Shown here: positions 32,914-42,575 of the stretch, one piece after another | Numbering within the stretch: position 1 is the stretch's first letter | Layout of the letters: each line of letters starts with the position of its first letter | The notes under the pieces: generated by a model | The model's input: the letters and a program-made list of their open reading frames with translations, nothing else | The model's database searches: none | What the model was told of the DNA's origin: nothing | Translations under genes and position numbers: made by a program | From: Desulfotignum sp. | Lineage (GTDB): Bacteria; Desulfobacterota; Desulfobacteria; Desulfobacterales; Desulfobacteraceae | DNA length: 64,000 nucleotides | Assembly (NCBI GenBank): GCA_021737695.1 | Contig: JAIPDL010000001.1 | Coordinates: 62,001-126,000 of the forward strand | Direction of reading: 5' to 3'

Positions 32914-34437
32914 ATGTCAGATACAGATAGGGAAGCGGTAGAGAAAAAACAGATAGCGAACGCAGCTCAGGAAACAGTGACGGATGCGTTTTCGTTTCGG
33001 CCAAAAGTCCTGGTGGTGGACGATGAAGAGCGGATTCAGAAAGCCTGCCACCGGCTGCTGACCCAGGAAGGCTGTGAGGTGGCCCTGGCGGATAATGGTA
33101 TCAAAGGGCTGAAAATGATCGAGGATGCCCATTTTGATATTGTGTTGCTGGACCTGATGATGCCGGGCATGTCCGGCATGGATGTTCTGACCGGTATCAA
33201 GGCCCGCCATCCAGACACAGTTATCATTGTGATTACCGGATATGCCACCCTGGAGCATTCCATTGAAACCATGAAAAAAGGGGCGTTTGATTTTTTGTCC
33301 AAACCGTTTTCCCCCCAGGAACTGCGGGTGGTTATTTCCAAGGCCATTGAATTCATCCGGACCCTACAGGACATTGCCAGCGAAAAAACACGGATGCGTG
33401 TAATGGTCAATACCTTAAAAGAAGGGGTGCTGACCACGGATCATCAAAAAAGCATTGTTCTGGCGAATCCGGCATTTTTGAACATGATCGGATCCAAAAA
33501 TCGATCTTGCATCGGCCGGCATGTCAACGACATTGTCACGCATCCCCGGATTCTGGAAATGATCGATCAGGCCCTTGCCCAGACATCCGGGCATTTTTCA
33601 GAAATTACTGACGAGTTGAACCAGATCTCGGAAGACAGCAAAGAAGAAAAAATTATTGGCATTCGCTGTTTTCCTTTCAGGGACCGGCTTGATCGGAACC
33701 TGGGGGCGGTAACAGTGTTCCATGACATCACCACGCTGAAAAAAATGGATCAGCTTAAATCCGATTTTGTTTCCATGGTGGCCCATGAAATCAAAAGTCC
33801 ATTGAACTCTATTCTCATGCAGATGAAAGTGATTCTGGACGGTCTGGCCGGAGATTTGACGGAAAAACAGACTGAAATACTGAAACGCAGCGCCGACAAG
33901 ATCACGTCTCTGGCCCAGCTGGCATCGGAACTTTTGGACCTGTCCAAAATAGAGTCCGGGCTCATCAACCAGGAAAGAGAAACCCTTGATCTGGGACAAT
34001 TGATTAAGGATCAGGTGCAGTTCTTTAGGGATCAGGCGGATGGCAAATCTTTGAAACTGACCCAGAAACCCGGCCCGGACGGGCTGTCGGTCATAGCCAA
34101 TCGCACCAATATCGAAGAGGTGGTGTCCAATTTGATTTCCAATGCCATCCGGTATACACCATCCAACGGAAAAATCGATGTGTGGTGTGACCAAAGTGAT
34201 GACTGTGTCAACATTCACGTGGCTGATACCGGTCTGGGAATTTCCGAAGAAGACAAAACACATATTTTTGACCGGTTTTACCGGGTGAAAAACGAGCAGA
34301 CCCGGTTCATCAACGGCACCGGCTTAGGCCTGGCCATTGTCAAAAGTATTGTGGAATCCCACCATGGCACCATCTACGTGGAATCCGAACCCAACCAGGG
34401 CAGTCACTTCACCATTTGCCTGCCGAAACCGGAGTAA
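32914..34437 (+). CDS. Receiver-PAS-histidine kinase hybrid
   Basis: The order is N-terminal receiver (about 28-150, Asp80 in LLDLMMPG, Lys in FLSKPF), PAS (about 165-270), HisKA with His291 (SMVAHEIKSPLNS) and HATPase_c (NLISNAIRYT, DTGLGIS, GTGLGLAIV) of the PhoR type. The receiver placed before the kinase suggests it is activated by phosphate from another kinase, probably the PAS-PAS kinase upstream. Start ATG 32914 is preferred because of an AGGATGGA ribosome binding site; ATG 32902 and TTG 32872 are in-frame alternatives. No DNA-binding partner is next to it. Confidence 0.88.
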   Translation: MSDTDREAVEKKQIANAAQETVTDAFSFRPKVLVVDDEERIQKACHRLLTQEGCEVALADNGIKGLKMIEDAHFDIVLLDLMMPGMSGMDVLTGIKARHPDTVIIVITGYATLEHSIETMKKGAFDFLSKPFSPQELRVVISKAIEFIRTLQDIASEKTRMRVMVNTLKEGVLTTDHQKSIVLANPAFLNMIGSKNRSCIGRHVNDIVTHPRILEMIDQALAQTSGHFSEITDELNQISEDSKEEKIIGIRCFPFRDRLDRNLGAVTVFHDITTLKKMDQLKSDFVSMVAHEIKSPLNSILMQMKVILDGLAGDLTEKQTEILKRSADKITSLAQLASELLDLSKIESGLINQERETLDLGQLIKDQVQFFRDQADGKSLKLTQKPGPDGLSVIANRTNIEEVVSNLISNAIRYTPSNGKIDVWCDQSDDCVNIHVADTGLGISEEDKTHIFDRFYRVKNEQTRFINGTGLGLAIVKSIVESHHGTIYVESEPNQGSHFTICLPKPE

Positions 34438-34442
34438 GACCT

Positions 34443-35000
34443 ATGAAAAAAAGCTGCGATATGTTTTCCATTGACAAGACCGTTGTCCTGTTGGTGGATG
34501 TTCAGGGGAAACTGGCCCGGATGATGTGTGACAAAGAGACATTGTTTGATTCTCTGGAAATTTTTATCAAAGGAATGAAAATTCTGGGGATTCCCATTCT
34601 CTGGATGGAACAGATTCCTTCAAAACTCGGACCGACTGTGGATGAAATCCAGCAGTTAATGGCAGAAGAGACTCCCATTGCAAAGGACAGTTTTTCCTGT
34701 TGTAATGAGCCGGGTTTCATGGAGAAATTTGAGGCTTTGTCCCGGAGCCAGGTGCTGGTCACCGGCATTGAAACCCATATTTGTGTATTCCAGACAGTCC
34801 GGGATCTGGTTGTCAAAGGGTGTGACGTGCAGGTAGTATCGGACTGTGTGTCTTCCAGAACCCAGGAAAACAAAGCCGTGGGTCTTCAGCGGATTGTCCA
34901 GGCCGGGGCACAGATTACCTCGGTGGAGATGATTTTTTTTGAATTACTGCAACGGGCCAAAGGCGACCATTTCAGGCAAATTATTTCTTTGATCAAATAA
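34443..35000 (+). CDS. Isochorismatase-family cysteine hydrolase
   Basis: A 185-residue hydrolase of the isochorismatase/nicotinamidase fold. The catalytic triad is seen as Asp19 (LLVDVQG), Lys81 (PIAKDSFSCC) and Cys114 (TGIETHICVFQT). It most resembles the YcaC-like branch, whose substrates are mostly unknown. It begins 5 bases after the hybrid kinase gene, so it appears to be in the same operon, which is unusual for a metabolic enzyme. The upstream frame extension overlaps the kinase gene; the ATG 34443 after the stop is used. Confidence 0.85.
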   Translation: MKKSCDMFSIDKTVVLLVDVQGKLARMMCDKETLFDSLEIFIKGMKILGIPILWMEQIPSKLGPTVDEIQQLMAEETPIAKDSFSCCNEPGFMEKFEALSRSQVLVTGIETHICVFQTVRDLVVKGCDVQVVSDCVSSRTQENKAVGLQRIVQAGAQITSVEMIFFELLQRAKGDHFRQIISLIK

Positions 35001-35026
35001 TTGTGGCACATACATAAAAATTATAT

Positions 35027-35055
35027 TTGACAATAACGCATGTTTTGCCTATTTT
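35027..35055 (+). promoter_or_regulatory. Near-consensus sigma-70 promoter upstream of hisB
   Basis: TTGACA (35027-35032), a 17-base spacer and TATTTT (35050-35055). The leader to hisB is about 80 bases. Confidence 0.6.
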
Positions 35056-35142
35056 TAAAGGATTCATTTCATTTGCGTTGTTTTTGATACGGATGGATCA
35101 TCGACCTGACAGTGGTTTTCACCTATTTTCAAGGAATATTTC

Positions 35143-35730
35143 ATGGGGCGGGACGCAGGCGTTTCAAGACAGACCCGGGAGACAAAAATTGAAATCCACC
35201 TGAACCTGGACGGGTCCGGCCGGGCGGATATTTCATCAGGCATCCCTTTTTTCGATCACATGCTGACCGCGTTTTGCGTGCACGGCCGGTTTGATTTGAA
35301 ACTGATGGCCACCGGGGATCTGGACGTGGACCTGCACCACACTGTGGAAGATGTCGGACTGGTGCTGGGTCAGGCCCTGTCTGATGCGCTGGGAGACAAA
35401 ACAGGCATTCAGCGGTTCGGTGACAGCTGTGTGCCCATGGATGAAGCCCTTTCCCGGGTGACCATCGATCTGTCCAACCGGCCGTATCTGGTCTACCATT
35501 TTCCAGATAACCTGAAATCAGGTACCGCGTTTGATGCACATCTGGCCAAAGAGTTTTTCCAGTCATTCTGTGTCAAAGGCGGGTTTAACCTGCATATCAA
35601 GACGGATTACGGGGTGAATGAACATCATGTGCTGGAATCCATGTTCAAGGCCATGGGCCGGGCCCTTCACCAGGCCACCCGGAAGACCGATTCCGCCGGT
35701 CGGCCCCTTTCCAGCAAAGGGATGCTCTAA
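35143..35730 (+). CDS. hisB: Imidazoleglycerol-phosphate dehydratase
   Basis: Sixth step of histidine synthesis: dehydrates imidazole glycerol phosphate to imidazole acetol phosphate with manganese. The metal-binding His motifs are present: PFFDHMLTAFCVHG, DLHHTVEDVG, and the matching C-terminal DYGVNEHHVLESMFKA. The 195-residue protein is the monofunctional form without the phosphatase domain of the enterobacterial HisB. A sequence TTTCAAGGAATATTTC precedes the ATG. hisA follows 31 bases later; other his genes are not in the window. Confidence 0.95.
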   Translation: MGRDAGVSRQTRETKIEIHLNLDGSGRADISSGIPFFDHMLTAFCVHGRFDLKLMATGDLDVDLHHTVEDVGLVLGQALSDALGDKTGIQRFGDSCVPMDEALSRVTIDLSNRPYLVYHFPDNLKSGTAFDAHLAKEFFQSFCVKGGFNLHIKTDYGVNEHHVLESMFKAMGRALHQATRKTDSAGRPLSSKGML

Positions 35731-35761
35731 ACCTTATTCAGATACCAAAAAGGCAAGACTT

Positions 35762-36490
35762 ATGCTCATCATACCCGCAGTTGATATTAAACAGGGAAAA
35801 TGTGTCCGCCTGCGCCAGGGGCGCATGGAAGACGCTACCGAATATGCAGCCGATCCGGCGGTCATGGCAGTGAAATGGGAATCTTTAGGCGCGCAATGGA
35901 TTCATGTGGTGGACCTGGACGGTGCGTTTGCCAAATCTGTCATGAATTTTGACAGTATCACTTCCATTCTGGATCATGTCACAGTCCCCATTCAGGTGGG
36001 CGGAGGCATCCGGGATATTTCCACCATTGAAAAATATTTGAAAGCCGGGGTTTCCAGAGTCATCATCGGCAGTGAAGCTGTGTACCGGCCGGAATTTGTC
36101 AGGGATGCCTGCAAGCGGTTCCCAGGAAAAATCGTAGTGGGGATTGATGCCAGAAACGGGATGGTGGCGGTGGAAGGCTGGAGCCGAACCTCTGAAACCC
36201 GGGCCGTGGATCTGGCCAAATCTTTTGAATCCTCGGGGGTGGCTGCCATCAATTTTACCGATATCCACAGAGACGGCATGCAGACCGGACCCAATATTCA
36301 GGAAACTGCATCCCTGGCCCGGGCAATTTCCATCCCGGTGATCGCATCCGGGGGGGTGGCTACCCTGAAAGATATTGAAAACATCTGTGAGATCGCCCGG
36401 TTCGGAGTCACCGGTGTCATTACAGGACGAGCACTTTACGAGGGCAGCCTGGATCTGAAAGAAGCCATACAGATTTCAGCCCGGGCATAA
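35762..36490 (+). CDS. hisA: Phosphoribosylformimino-AICAR-phosphate isomerase
   Basis: Amadori isomerase of histidine synthesis, a beta/alpha barrel of 242 residues. Catalytic Asp8 lies in IIPAVDIKQG and the second in the TDIHRDGMQTG motif. The phosphate-binding glycines appear in VGGGIRD and ASGGVAT. A frame extension into hisB exists, but the ATG at 35762 with AAGGCAAG before it is the standard start. It forms a two-gene unit with hisB. Confidence 0.96.
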   Translation: MLIIPAVDIKQGKCVRLRQGRMEDATEYAADPAVMAVKWESLGAQWIHVVDLDGAFAKSVMNFDSITSILDHVTVPIQVGGGIRDISTIEKYLKAGVSRVIIGSEAVYRPEFVRDACKRFPGKIVVGIDARNGMVAVEGWSRTSETRAVDLAKSFESSGVAAINFTDIHRDGMQTGPNIQETASLARAISIPVIASGGVATLKDIENICEIARFGVTGVITGRALYEGSLDLKEAIQISARA

Positions 36491-36506
36491 TCATGAATTC
36501 CGGTGA

Positions 36507-36534
36507 TTGACAATTCAGGTTTTATACCTATTTT
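36507..36534 (+). promoter_or_regulatory. Likely sigma-70 promoter of the dnaG-rpoD operon
   Basis: TTGACA (36507-36512), a 16-base spacer and TATTTT (36529-36534), with the start of dnaG about 50 bases further on. The element around the -10 (ACCTATTTTCA) also occurs upstream of hisB at about 35120. Confidence 0.55.
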
Positions 36535-36585
36535 CAGGTTTTATAGCAACACTGTTTTTGACATTTTGGAGCCTTCCCTGAAGCG

Positions 36586-38361
36586 ATGCTTATTCCTGAA
36601 GAAAAAATTTCAGAAATTCTACACTCATCCGACATTGTGGATATCGTATCAGAATCGGTGATTTTAAAAAAATCCGGCCAGAACTATTTCGGGCTGTGCC
36701 CGTTTCATTCCGAGAAAACCCCGTCGTTTTCCGTGAATCCGGCCAAACAGATTTTTCACTGTTTCGGATGCGGTGCCGGAGGGAACAGTCTGTCTTTTGT
36801 GATGAAATATCACGGACTGTCTTTTCCGGAAGCCGCCAAAATGCTGGCCAGAAAATACAATATCGTGATCGATACTCAACATCTGGATCCGGCCAGAAAA
36901 AAACAACTGGCATTGAAGGAAACCCTGTTCCGCATCAATCAAAAGGTAATGGCCCATTATGAAGCACGCCTGCGCCAGGCACCTCCCGGTCAAGCCGCCC
37001 GGCACTATCTGGAAAACAGAGGTATCACGGCAGCCACTCTGGATGAATTTCATCTGGGGTTTTCCGTGGATCAATGGGAAGATGTGGTCGGTTTTCTGAA
37101 AAAAGCACGCATCTCCCGGCAGGCAGCACTGAATTCTGGGCTGGTGGTTCCTCGAAAGAATCAATCCGGATTTTATGATCGGTTCCGCAACCGGATCATG
37201 TTTCCCATTTTTGATATCAACATGCAGGTGGCGGGGTTCGGGGGCCGGGTCATGGACGATCAAATGCCCAAATATATGAATTCACCCGAAACTCCGGTGT
37301 ACAGCAAAACCCGGATCCTGTACGGACTGCATGCCGCCAAAACCCACTGCCGCAATGCAAAGGTCGTGCATATTGTGGAAGGCTATTTTGATTTTCTCAC
37401 GTTATTCCAGAACGGAATCAAAAACACGGTGGCCACCCTGGGCACCGCCTTGACCGCTGAACATGTGCGGATTCTCAAGGGATATGCCCCTGCCATGGTG
37501 CTGGTTTTCGACTCGGATGCCGCAGGGATACATGCGGCCCGGCGCAGCATCAAAACCTTTCTGAACGAAGGCGTGGACACCCGGATCCTGATTTTGCCCA
37601 CAGGGGATGATCCGGATGCCTTTGTATTGAAACACGGTCCGGATGCGTTTCTGGACCTGGCGGCCCGGGCCCGGTCGGTGATGCCGTTTTTGCGGCAGGT
37701 GGCCATGGATACCCATGGATCTTCCGTGGCGGGACGGGCACGGGTTCTGGCTGATTTGATGCCGTATATAGCCGATATTCAGGACAGTGCGCTTCGGTCT
37801 TTGCATGTCAACGAACTGGCAGAAACCCTGAATATTGATGAAGCGGCTGTACTGGAAAAAGTCCGGGAACAGGTGATCAAAAGCAAGACAACGCTGGATC
37901 GGCATCCGGATATGGAGCTATCGGATCCTGAGCTGGCTTCAGATCCCCGGGAGCGGCAGCTGCTGTCTCTGATGCTTCAGTGGCCCCAAATTATTTCAGA
38001 TGTGGTGAAATCCGGGGTACTGGATCATTTTTATTCTCAACAGCTGTGCCGGATCGGTCGCATCATGGTTCAGGCCGATCCGGCCCCGGATGCGTTCGTC
38101 ACCCGGATCATGACCCGAATGGAAACAGATGCGGATCGGGAGCTGATAGCCTCTTTGGCCATGACTGACGGAATGGATGATAATACGGATCTCAAAGATT
38201 CCGCTGCAGCCATTATTCAGCGGATTATCCGGATCAGAAAAAAAAAAGACAGTGGATTGACAGAAAAAATCAAACGTGCGGAAAAAGGCTGTGACACCGA
38301 CTTGATGGAGTTATTGAAATTAAAACAGCAGGAAATTCGACAATTACATAATGGTCAATAA
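36586..38361 (+). CDS. dnaG: DNA primase
   Basis: Makes RNA primers for replication. The N-terminal zinc ribbon has Cys38, His41, Cys59 and Cys62 (LCPFH ... HCFGCGAGG). The catalytic TOPRIM core shows HIVEGYFDFL (metal-binding Glu) and LVFDSDAAG. The C-terminal helicase-binding region is the least conserved part, ending in a Lys-rich helix. Length 591 residues is normal. rpoD starts 24 bases later, the macromolecular-synthesis operon order seen in many bacteria. Confidence 0.97.
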   Translation: MLIPEEKISEILHSSDIVDIVSESVILKKSGQNYFGLCPFHSEKTPSFSVNPAKQIFHCFGCGAGGNSLSFVMKYHGLSFPEAAKMLARKYNIVIDTQHLDPARKKQLALKETLFRINQKVMAHYEARLRQAPPGQAARHYLENRGITAATLDEFHLGFSVDQWEDVVGFLKKARISRQAALNSGLVVPRKNQSGFYDRFRNRIMFPIFDINMQVAGFGGRVMDDQMPKYMNSPETPVYSKTRILYGLHAAKTHCRNAKVVHIVEGYFDFLTLFQNGIKNTVATLGTALTAEHVRILKGYAPAMVLVFDSDAAGIHAARRSIKTFLNEGVDTRILILPTGDDPDAFVLKHGPDAFLDLAARARSVMPFLRQVAMDTHGSSVAGRARVLADLMPYIADIQDSALRSLHVNELAETLNIDEAAVLEKVREQVIKSKTTLDRHPDMELSDPELASDPRERQLLSLMLQWPQIISDVVKSGVLDHFYSQQLCRIGRIMVQADPAPDAFVTRIMTRMETDADRELIASLAMTDGMDDNTDLKDSAAAIIQRIIRIRKKKDSGLTEKIKRAEKGCDTDLMELLKLKQQEIRQLHNGQ

Positions 38362-38385
38362 CGTTTAGCCTTAGGGAGGCGTTTT

Positions 38386-40236
38386 ATGGCAGATAAATCA
38401 ATATCATCCGAAGAGAGCGGGATGATCGGCAAAGCGGAAATGGAAAAACTCATTGAAAAAGGGAAAAAAGCCGGCACACTCTCTTTTACTGAAATCAATG
38501 ATGCCATCTCCGGTAATTTAAAGACCCCGGAACAAATTGAGGATATTGTGGATCAATTCAAGGAACTGGGCATCACCCTGGTGGATCTTGATCCTTCGAA
38601 AAACAAACCTGCCGGTACCCGGTCATCGGATCGGACCGGGGTGAAAGCCAAGGGAAAAAAAGAAAAACTCCGGCCGGAATTGAAACACCGGAAAAAGCCG
38701 GCAGGAGATAAAAAAGATCCCTTTGCCTCAGTCCGGGAACGGGCGGATCTGGAGTTTGGTGCAGTCACGGACCCGGTCAAGATGTATCTCAAAGAGATGG
38801 GCATGGTCACGCTTTTGAGTCGGGAAGGTGAAATTGAAATTGCCAAAAAAATCGAAGTGGGTGAACGGGATGTATTGCGGGCCATGCTGGATTGTCCCAT
38901 CTCTTTGAACACCATTTTTTTGTACGGAAAAAAAATGGAACGGCGGTCCATGCGTCCCAAACATGTCTTAAGGGATGTGGATGAAGGGGATGGGGTGGTG
39001 GATGAAACCTCAAAACAGGAAAAATTTCTGGAATCTCTGGCAGTTATCAAACAAATTCATGAGTCCAGTCAGGACAGACGAGATCAGCTTTACGGGCTGA
39101 GAAAATCCACCAAAAAATATCAGACATTGCATCAGGAAATCAACGAAGGCACAGAACAGATCTTTGAAGAACTCAAACGCTGGCGGTTTGAATCCAATGT
39201 CATGGACACCATTGAAAAAAGCATCCGGAATACCATTGTCTGGTTCGATACTGTGGATAAACTGCTGGAAAATTGTGCCAGAACGTTCAATGTGATGAAA
39301 GACACCATGCTCAAACAGGCATCAGACCCGGAAAAATTTGTCCAGTGGGTCACCGCCCGATCTGATATGAGTCAGGAACGGGCACTGCTGCTTCATCAGG
39401 ATATTCAGGCGGTCATGGATCAGGTGGCATCCAAAAAAGCGTTGATCAAGGGAGATGCCGATGATTTGCGTGCCATTACCCAGGGCATTGACAAAGGGCG
39501 GAGAAATGCGGATTTTGCCAAACGGGAACTGGTGCGGGCCAATTTGCGCCTGGTGGTGAGTATTGCCAAAAAATACACCAACCGGGGATTGCAGTTCCTG
39601 GACCTGATCCAGGAAGGCAACATCGGGTTGATGAAAGCAGTGGACAAATTTGAATACCGCCGGGGATACAAGTTTTCCACCTATGCCACCTGGTGGATCC
39701 GTCAGGCCATCACAAGGGCCATTGCCGACCAGGCCAGAACCATCCGGATTCCGGTGCACATGATCGAGACCATCAACAAATTGATCCGTACCTCCAGGTA
39801 TCTGGTGCAGGAAATGGGTAAGGAGCCGTCTCCGGAAGAAATTGCCGAAAAAATGGAAATTCCCATTGACAAGGTGAGACGGGTGTTAAAAATCGCCAAA
39901 GAACCCATTTCTCTGGAAACACCCATCGGAGAGGAAGAGGACAGCCATCTGGGAGATTTTATCGAAGACAAGAAATTTTCCATTCCATCCGAAGCTGCCA
40001 TTGATTTCAGTCTGGCGGAACAGACCAGAAAAATTCTGGCCACGCTCACGCCCAGGGAGGAAAAAGTGCTGCGCATGCGTTTTGGCATCGGGGAAAAATC
40101 AGATCATACCCTGGAGGAAGTGGGCCGGGATTTTACCGTGACCCGGGAAAGAATCCGGCAAATTGAGGCCAAGGCATTGAGAAAACTGCGGCATCCCACC
40201 CGGAGCAAGAAATTGAAGACCTTTATAGAAAATTAA
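38386..40236 (+). CDS. rpoD: RNA polymerase primary sigma factor (sigma-70)
   Basis: The housekeeping sigma factor, 616 residues. Region 1.1 is at the N-terminus, followed by a Lys-rich linker ([20 protein letters not shown]). Region 1.2 starts near [11 protein letters not shown], there is the non-conserved insert typical of primary sigmas, region 2 ([38 protein letters not shown]), region 3 and region 4 ([20 protein letters not shown]). Ribosome binding site TAGGGAGGCG precedes the ATG. The conserved regions 2.4 and 4.2 agree with the TTGACA/TATAAT-like promoters seen in this window. Confidence 0.97.
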   Translation: MADKSISSEESGMIGKAEMEKLIEKGKKAGTLSFTEINDAISGNLKTPEQIEDIVDQFKELGITLVDLDPSKNKPAGTRSSDRTGVKAKGKKEKLRPELKHRKKPAGDKKDPFASVRERADLEFGAVTDPVKMYLKEMGMVTLLSREGEIEIAKKIEVGERDVLRAMLDCPISLNTIFLYGKKMERRSMRPKHVLRDVDEGDGVVDETSKQEKFLESLAVIKQIHESSQDRRDQLYGLRKSTKKYQTLHQEINEGTEQIFEELKRWRFESNVMDTIEKSIRNTIVWFDTVDKLLENCARTFNVMKDTMLKQASDPEKFVQWVTARSDMSQERALLLHQDIQAVMDQVASKKALIKGDADDLRAITQGIDKGRRNADFAKRELVRANLRLVVSIAKKYTNRGLQFLDLIQEGNIGLMKAVDKFEYRRGYKFSTYATWWIRQAITRAIADQARTIRIPVHMIETINKLIRTSRYLVQEMGKEPSPEEIAEKMEIPIDKVRRVLKIAKEPISLETPIGEEEDSHLGDFIEDKKFSIPSEAAIDFSLAEQTRKILATLTPREEKVLRMRFGIGEKSDHTLEEVGRDFTVTRERIRQIEAKALRKLRHPTRSKKLKTFIEN

Positions 40237-40239
40237 ATA

Positions 40240-40268
40240 TTGACTTGTGCAACGGTTTACTATAGATA
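40240..40268 (+). promoter_or_regulatory. Possible tRNA promoter
   Basis: TTGACT (40240-40245) and TAGATA (40263-40268) with a 17-base spacer lie about 30 bases before the tRNA. They begin right after the rpoD stop codon, giving the tRNA its own transcription start. Confidence 0.45.
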
Positions 40269-40298
40269 ATTAAAGTTTGTTTGTTTGCCATGGGGAAT

Positions 40299-40375
40299 GG
40301 GCCTATAGCTCAGTTTGGCAGAGCCACCGGCTCATAACCGGTCGGTCCCTGGTTCGAATCCAGGTGGGCCCACCA
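40299..40375 (+). tRNA. tRNA with CAU anticodon (Ile2 or elongator Met)
   Basis: A 77-base cloverleaf with acceptor GGGCCTA/TGGGCCC, discriminator A and encoded CCA. The anticodon loop CTCATAA puts CAT at 40333-40335, and the T arm is CCTGG-TTCGAAT-CCAGG. It lacks the unpaired first position and anticodon-stem GGG run of initiator tRNA. The anticodon stem CCGG-CTCATAA-CCGG resembles tRNA-Ile2, in which TilS changes C34 to lysidine, but elongator Met cannot be excluded. Confidence 0.9.
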
Positions 40376-40532
40376 GACACATCCGGCAGTCAGACATAAA
40401 GCAGCGCTAAAAAATAAAAAACTGTGGTATAAACCGTATGGATGAACAATCAAACACAAATGAGATAAGCAAAGGGGGGCAGGTCCAGCATGACATGCCT
40501 GTTGAAAAGACAACCCGGGCAAGACAAATCCA

Positions 40533-40562
40533 AAGCGTGGCAACCAGCCACGCTTTTTTTGT
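40533..40562 (+). terminator. Rho-independent terminator
   Basis: AAGCGTGGC (40533-40541) pairs with GCCACGCTT (40547-40555), with a five-base loop, followed by TTTTTTTGTTTT. It ends transcription from the rpoD/tRNA unit just before the Nif3-like gene. The 157 bases between the tRNA and this hairpin hold nothing else that I can identify. Confidence 0.8.
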
Positions 40563-40580
40563 TTTAAGGCCGTTGAATTC

Positions 40581-41402
40581 ATGAATCCCACTGTCAAACA
40601 ACTCCTGTCGCTGATCGATACAGACATTGCCCCCTGGCACCTGGCAGAATCCTGGGACAATTGCGGGCTGTGTGCCGGAAATCCCGAATGGCCGGTTCAA
40701 AAAGTGCTGGTCGGGCTTGATCCGGGCATGCCGGTACTCCAGGCGGCTCAACAATGGCAGGCAGATATGATTTTGACCCATCATCCATTGTTCATCACAC
40801 CGGAAAAAACCATTGATTTCAGCGTGATGCCCGGTTTGGCCATTGCGCTGGCCGCCACCCGGAAAATGGCGATCGTCTGTGCGCATACCAACCTGGACAA
40901 GGCAGAAAAAGGGCTGAATGATTATCTGGCCGACCGATTGAACATCACGGTTACCCGGGCACTGGAAGCAGATAGTCCGGAACTTTCTCCTTCAGCTGCC
41001 CTGACTGGCCTGGGGCGGATCGGAACACTACCGGCACCGGTTTCTTTGACCCGGGTGGCAGATCAAATCAAATCGCAGTTAAACGTGCAACCGGTCCGGG
41101 TGGTGGGGGATCCCGATCTTGTTATCCATGATATTGCAGTGTGTTCCGGTTCCGGCGGCGGTTTAATTCCCGCATTTCTGACATCCGGTGCCTCCGTGTA
41201 TGTGACCGGAGATATCAAGTACCATGAAGCCCGTCTGATCGAATCCCATGGCAAGGCATTGATTGATGTGGGACATTTTGCTTCAGAAATCATTGCAAAG
41301 GACCTGTTGACCCGCCGATTGAATCAGGCGGTTTCCCGGGCTGGGTTTTCTCTGGAAATCCGAGCATTTGCCGGGGAAACAGATCCATTTGTATCCATAT
41401 AA
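40581..41402 (+). CDS. Nif3-like dinuclear metal centre hexameric protein
   Basis: Member of the Nif3/YbgI (GTP cyclohydrolase I type 2 homologue) family, hexamers with a di-metal site and no settled function. The metal-binding segments are visible as DMILTHHPLFI and the C-terminal GHFASEII. The N-terminal AESWDNCGLC is also typical. The protein is 273 residues, the short form without the extra NIF3 insert. The zinc-ribbon gene follows 9 bases later, a pairing seen across many Desulfobacterota and Deltaproteobacteria. Confidence 0.9.
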   Translation: MNPTVKQLLSLIDTDIAPWHLAESWDNCGLCAGNPEWPVQKVLVGLDPGMPVLQAAQQWQADMILTHHPLFITPEKTIDFSVMPGLAIALAATRKMAIVCAHTNLDKAEKGLNDYLADRLNITVTRALEADSPELSPSAALTGLGRIGTLPAPVSLTRVADQIKSQLNVQPVRVVGDPDLVIHDIAVCSGSGGGLIPAFLTSGASVYVTGDIKYHEARLIESHGKALIDVGHFASEIIAKDLLTRRLNQAVSRAGFSLEIRAFAGETDPFVSI

Positions 41403-41411
41403 GGACGTTTT

Positions 41412-42131
41412 ATGAATCAGACATTGAAAAAAGAGATTGACACCTTGGTCCAGCTTCAAAAAATTGAGTTGGAAATGAACCAGTTGCGGCAAGCCGTGGA
41501 AAAAGTTGAAAATGAAAAAAAGGACCTGGCCGTCAGGCTGACTGCATTTGAATCCGCCCTGGATGCTGAAAAGCAGGCGCTGGAACAGATTCAGCAACAA
41601 TGCACAGACTTGGAAAAAGAAATTCAGGTGGTGAATGACCGGATCATTAAAAGTAACGAAACCTTGAGAATGGTCAAAACCAACAAGGAATACCAGGTGC
41701 TGCTCCGGGAAGTGGATGACAACAAAAAGCGAAAAAACAGCCTGGAGGATCACGTGTTGACCTTGTATGAACAGCGTGAAGCCGCGGAAGTCCAAGTCAA
41801 TGAGTCCCAGGCTCAGTTTTTACAGCTAAAAGAACAGGTTCAAGCGGAACAGGCGAAAATTGATGAGCAAACTTTAGGAGACAAGGAACGGCTTTCCGAA
41901 CTTGAAGAACAGCAGCAATCCATCGGCAAGTCTCTGGATCCAGTGCTGCTGACCCGGTTCCGGCGAATTGCCAAAATGAATCAGGGACAGGCAGTGGCCC
42001 GCGTCAGCAATGAGACCTGCATGGGATGCTTCATGAATGTGCCGCCCCAGCTGTGTATTGAGGTGCAACGGGGAAACCAGATGATCTCCTGCCCCCAGTG
42101 CAGTCGTATACTTTACCATATTGATGAATGA
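41412..42131 (+). CDS. Coiled-coil protein with C4 zinc ribbon (DUF164 type)
   Basis: About 190 residues of alternating charge form a long helical hairpin (LVQLQKIELEMNQLRQAV onward), followed by a C-terminal zinc ribbon CMGCFMNVP ... SCPQCSRILY. The family is widespread and of unknown molecular role; it is often next to Nif3 and rnpB, as here. The stop lies only 6 bases from the 5' end of RNase P RNA, so rnpB may be processed from a longer transcript or use a promoter within this gene. Confidence 0.87.
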   Translation: MNQTLKKEIDTLVQLQKIELEMNQLRQAVEKVENEKKDLAVRLTAFESALDAEKQALEQIQQQCTDLEKEIQVVNDRIIKSNETLRMVKTNKEYQVLLREVDDNKKRKNSLEDHVLTLYEQREAAEVQVNESQAQFLQLKEQVQAEQAKIDEQTLGDKERLSELEEQQQSIGKSLDPVLLTRFRRIAKMNQGQAVARVSNETCMGCFMNVPPQLCIEVQRGNQMISCPQCSRILYHIDE

Positions 42132-42137
42132 TGAGAC

Positions 42138-42532
<395 letters not shown>

Positions 42533-42575
42533 TTTTCAAAACCAGAAAACTGAAACTGCCAAAATTGTGTAAACC

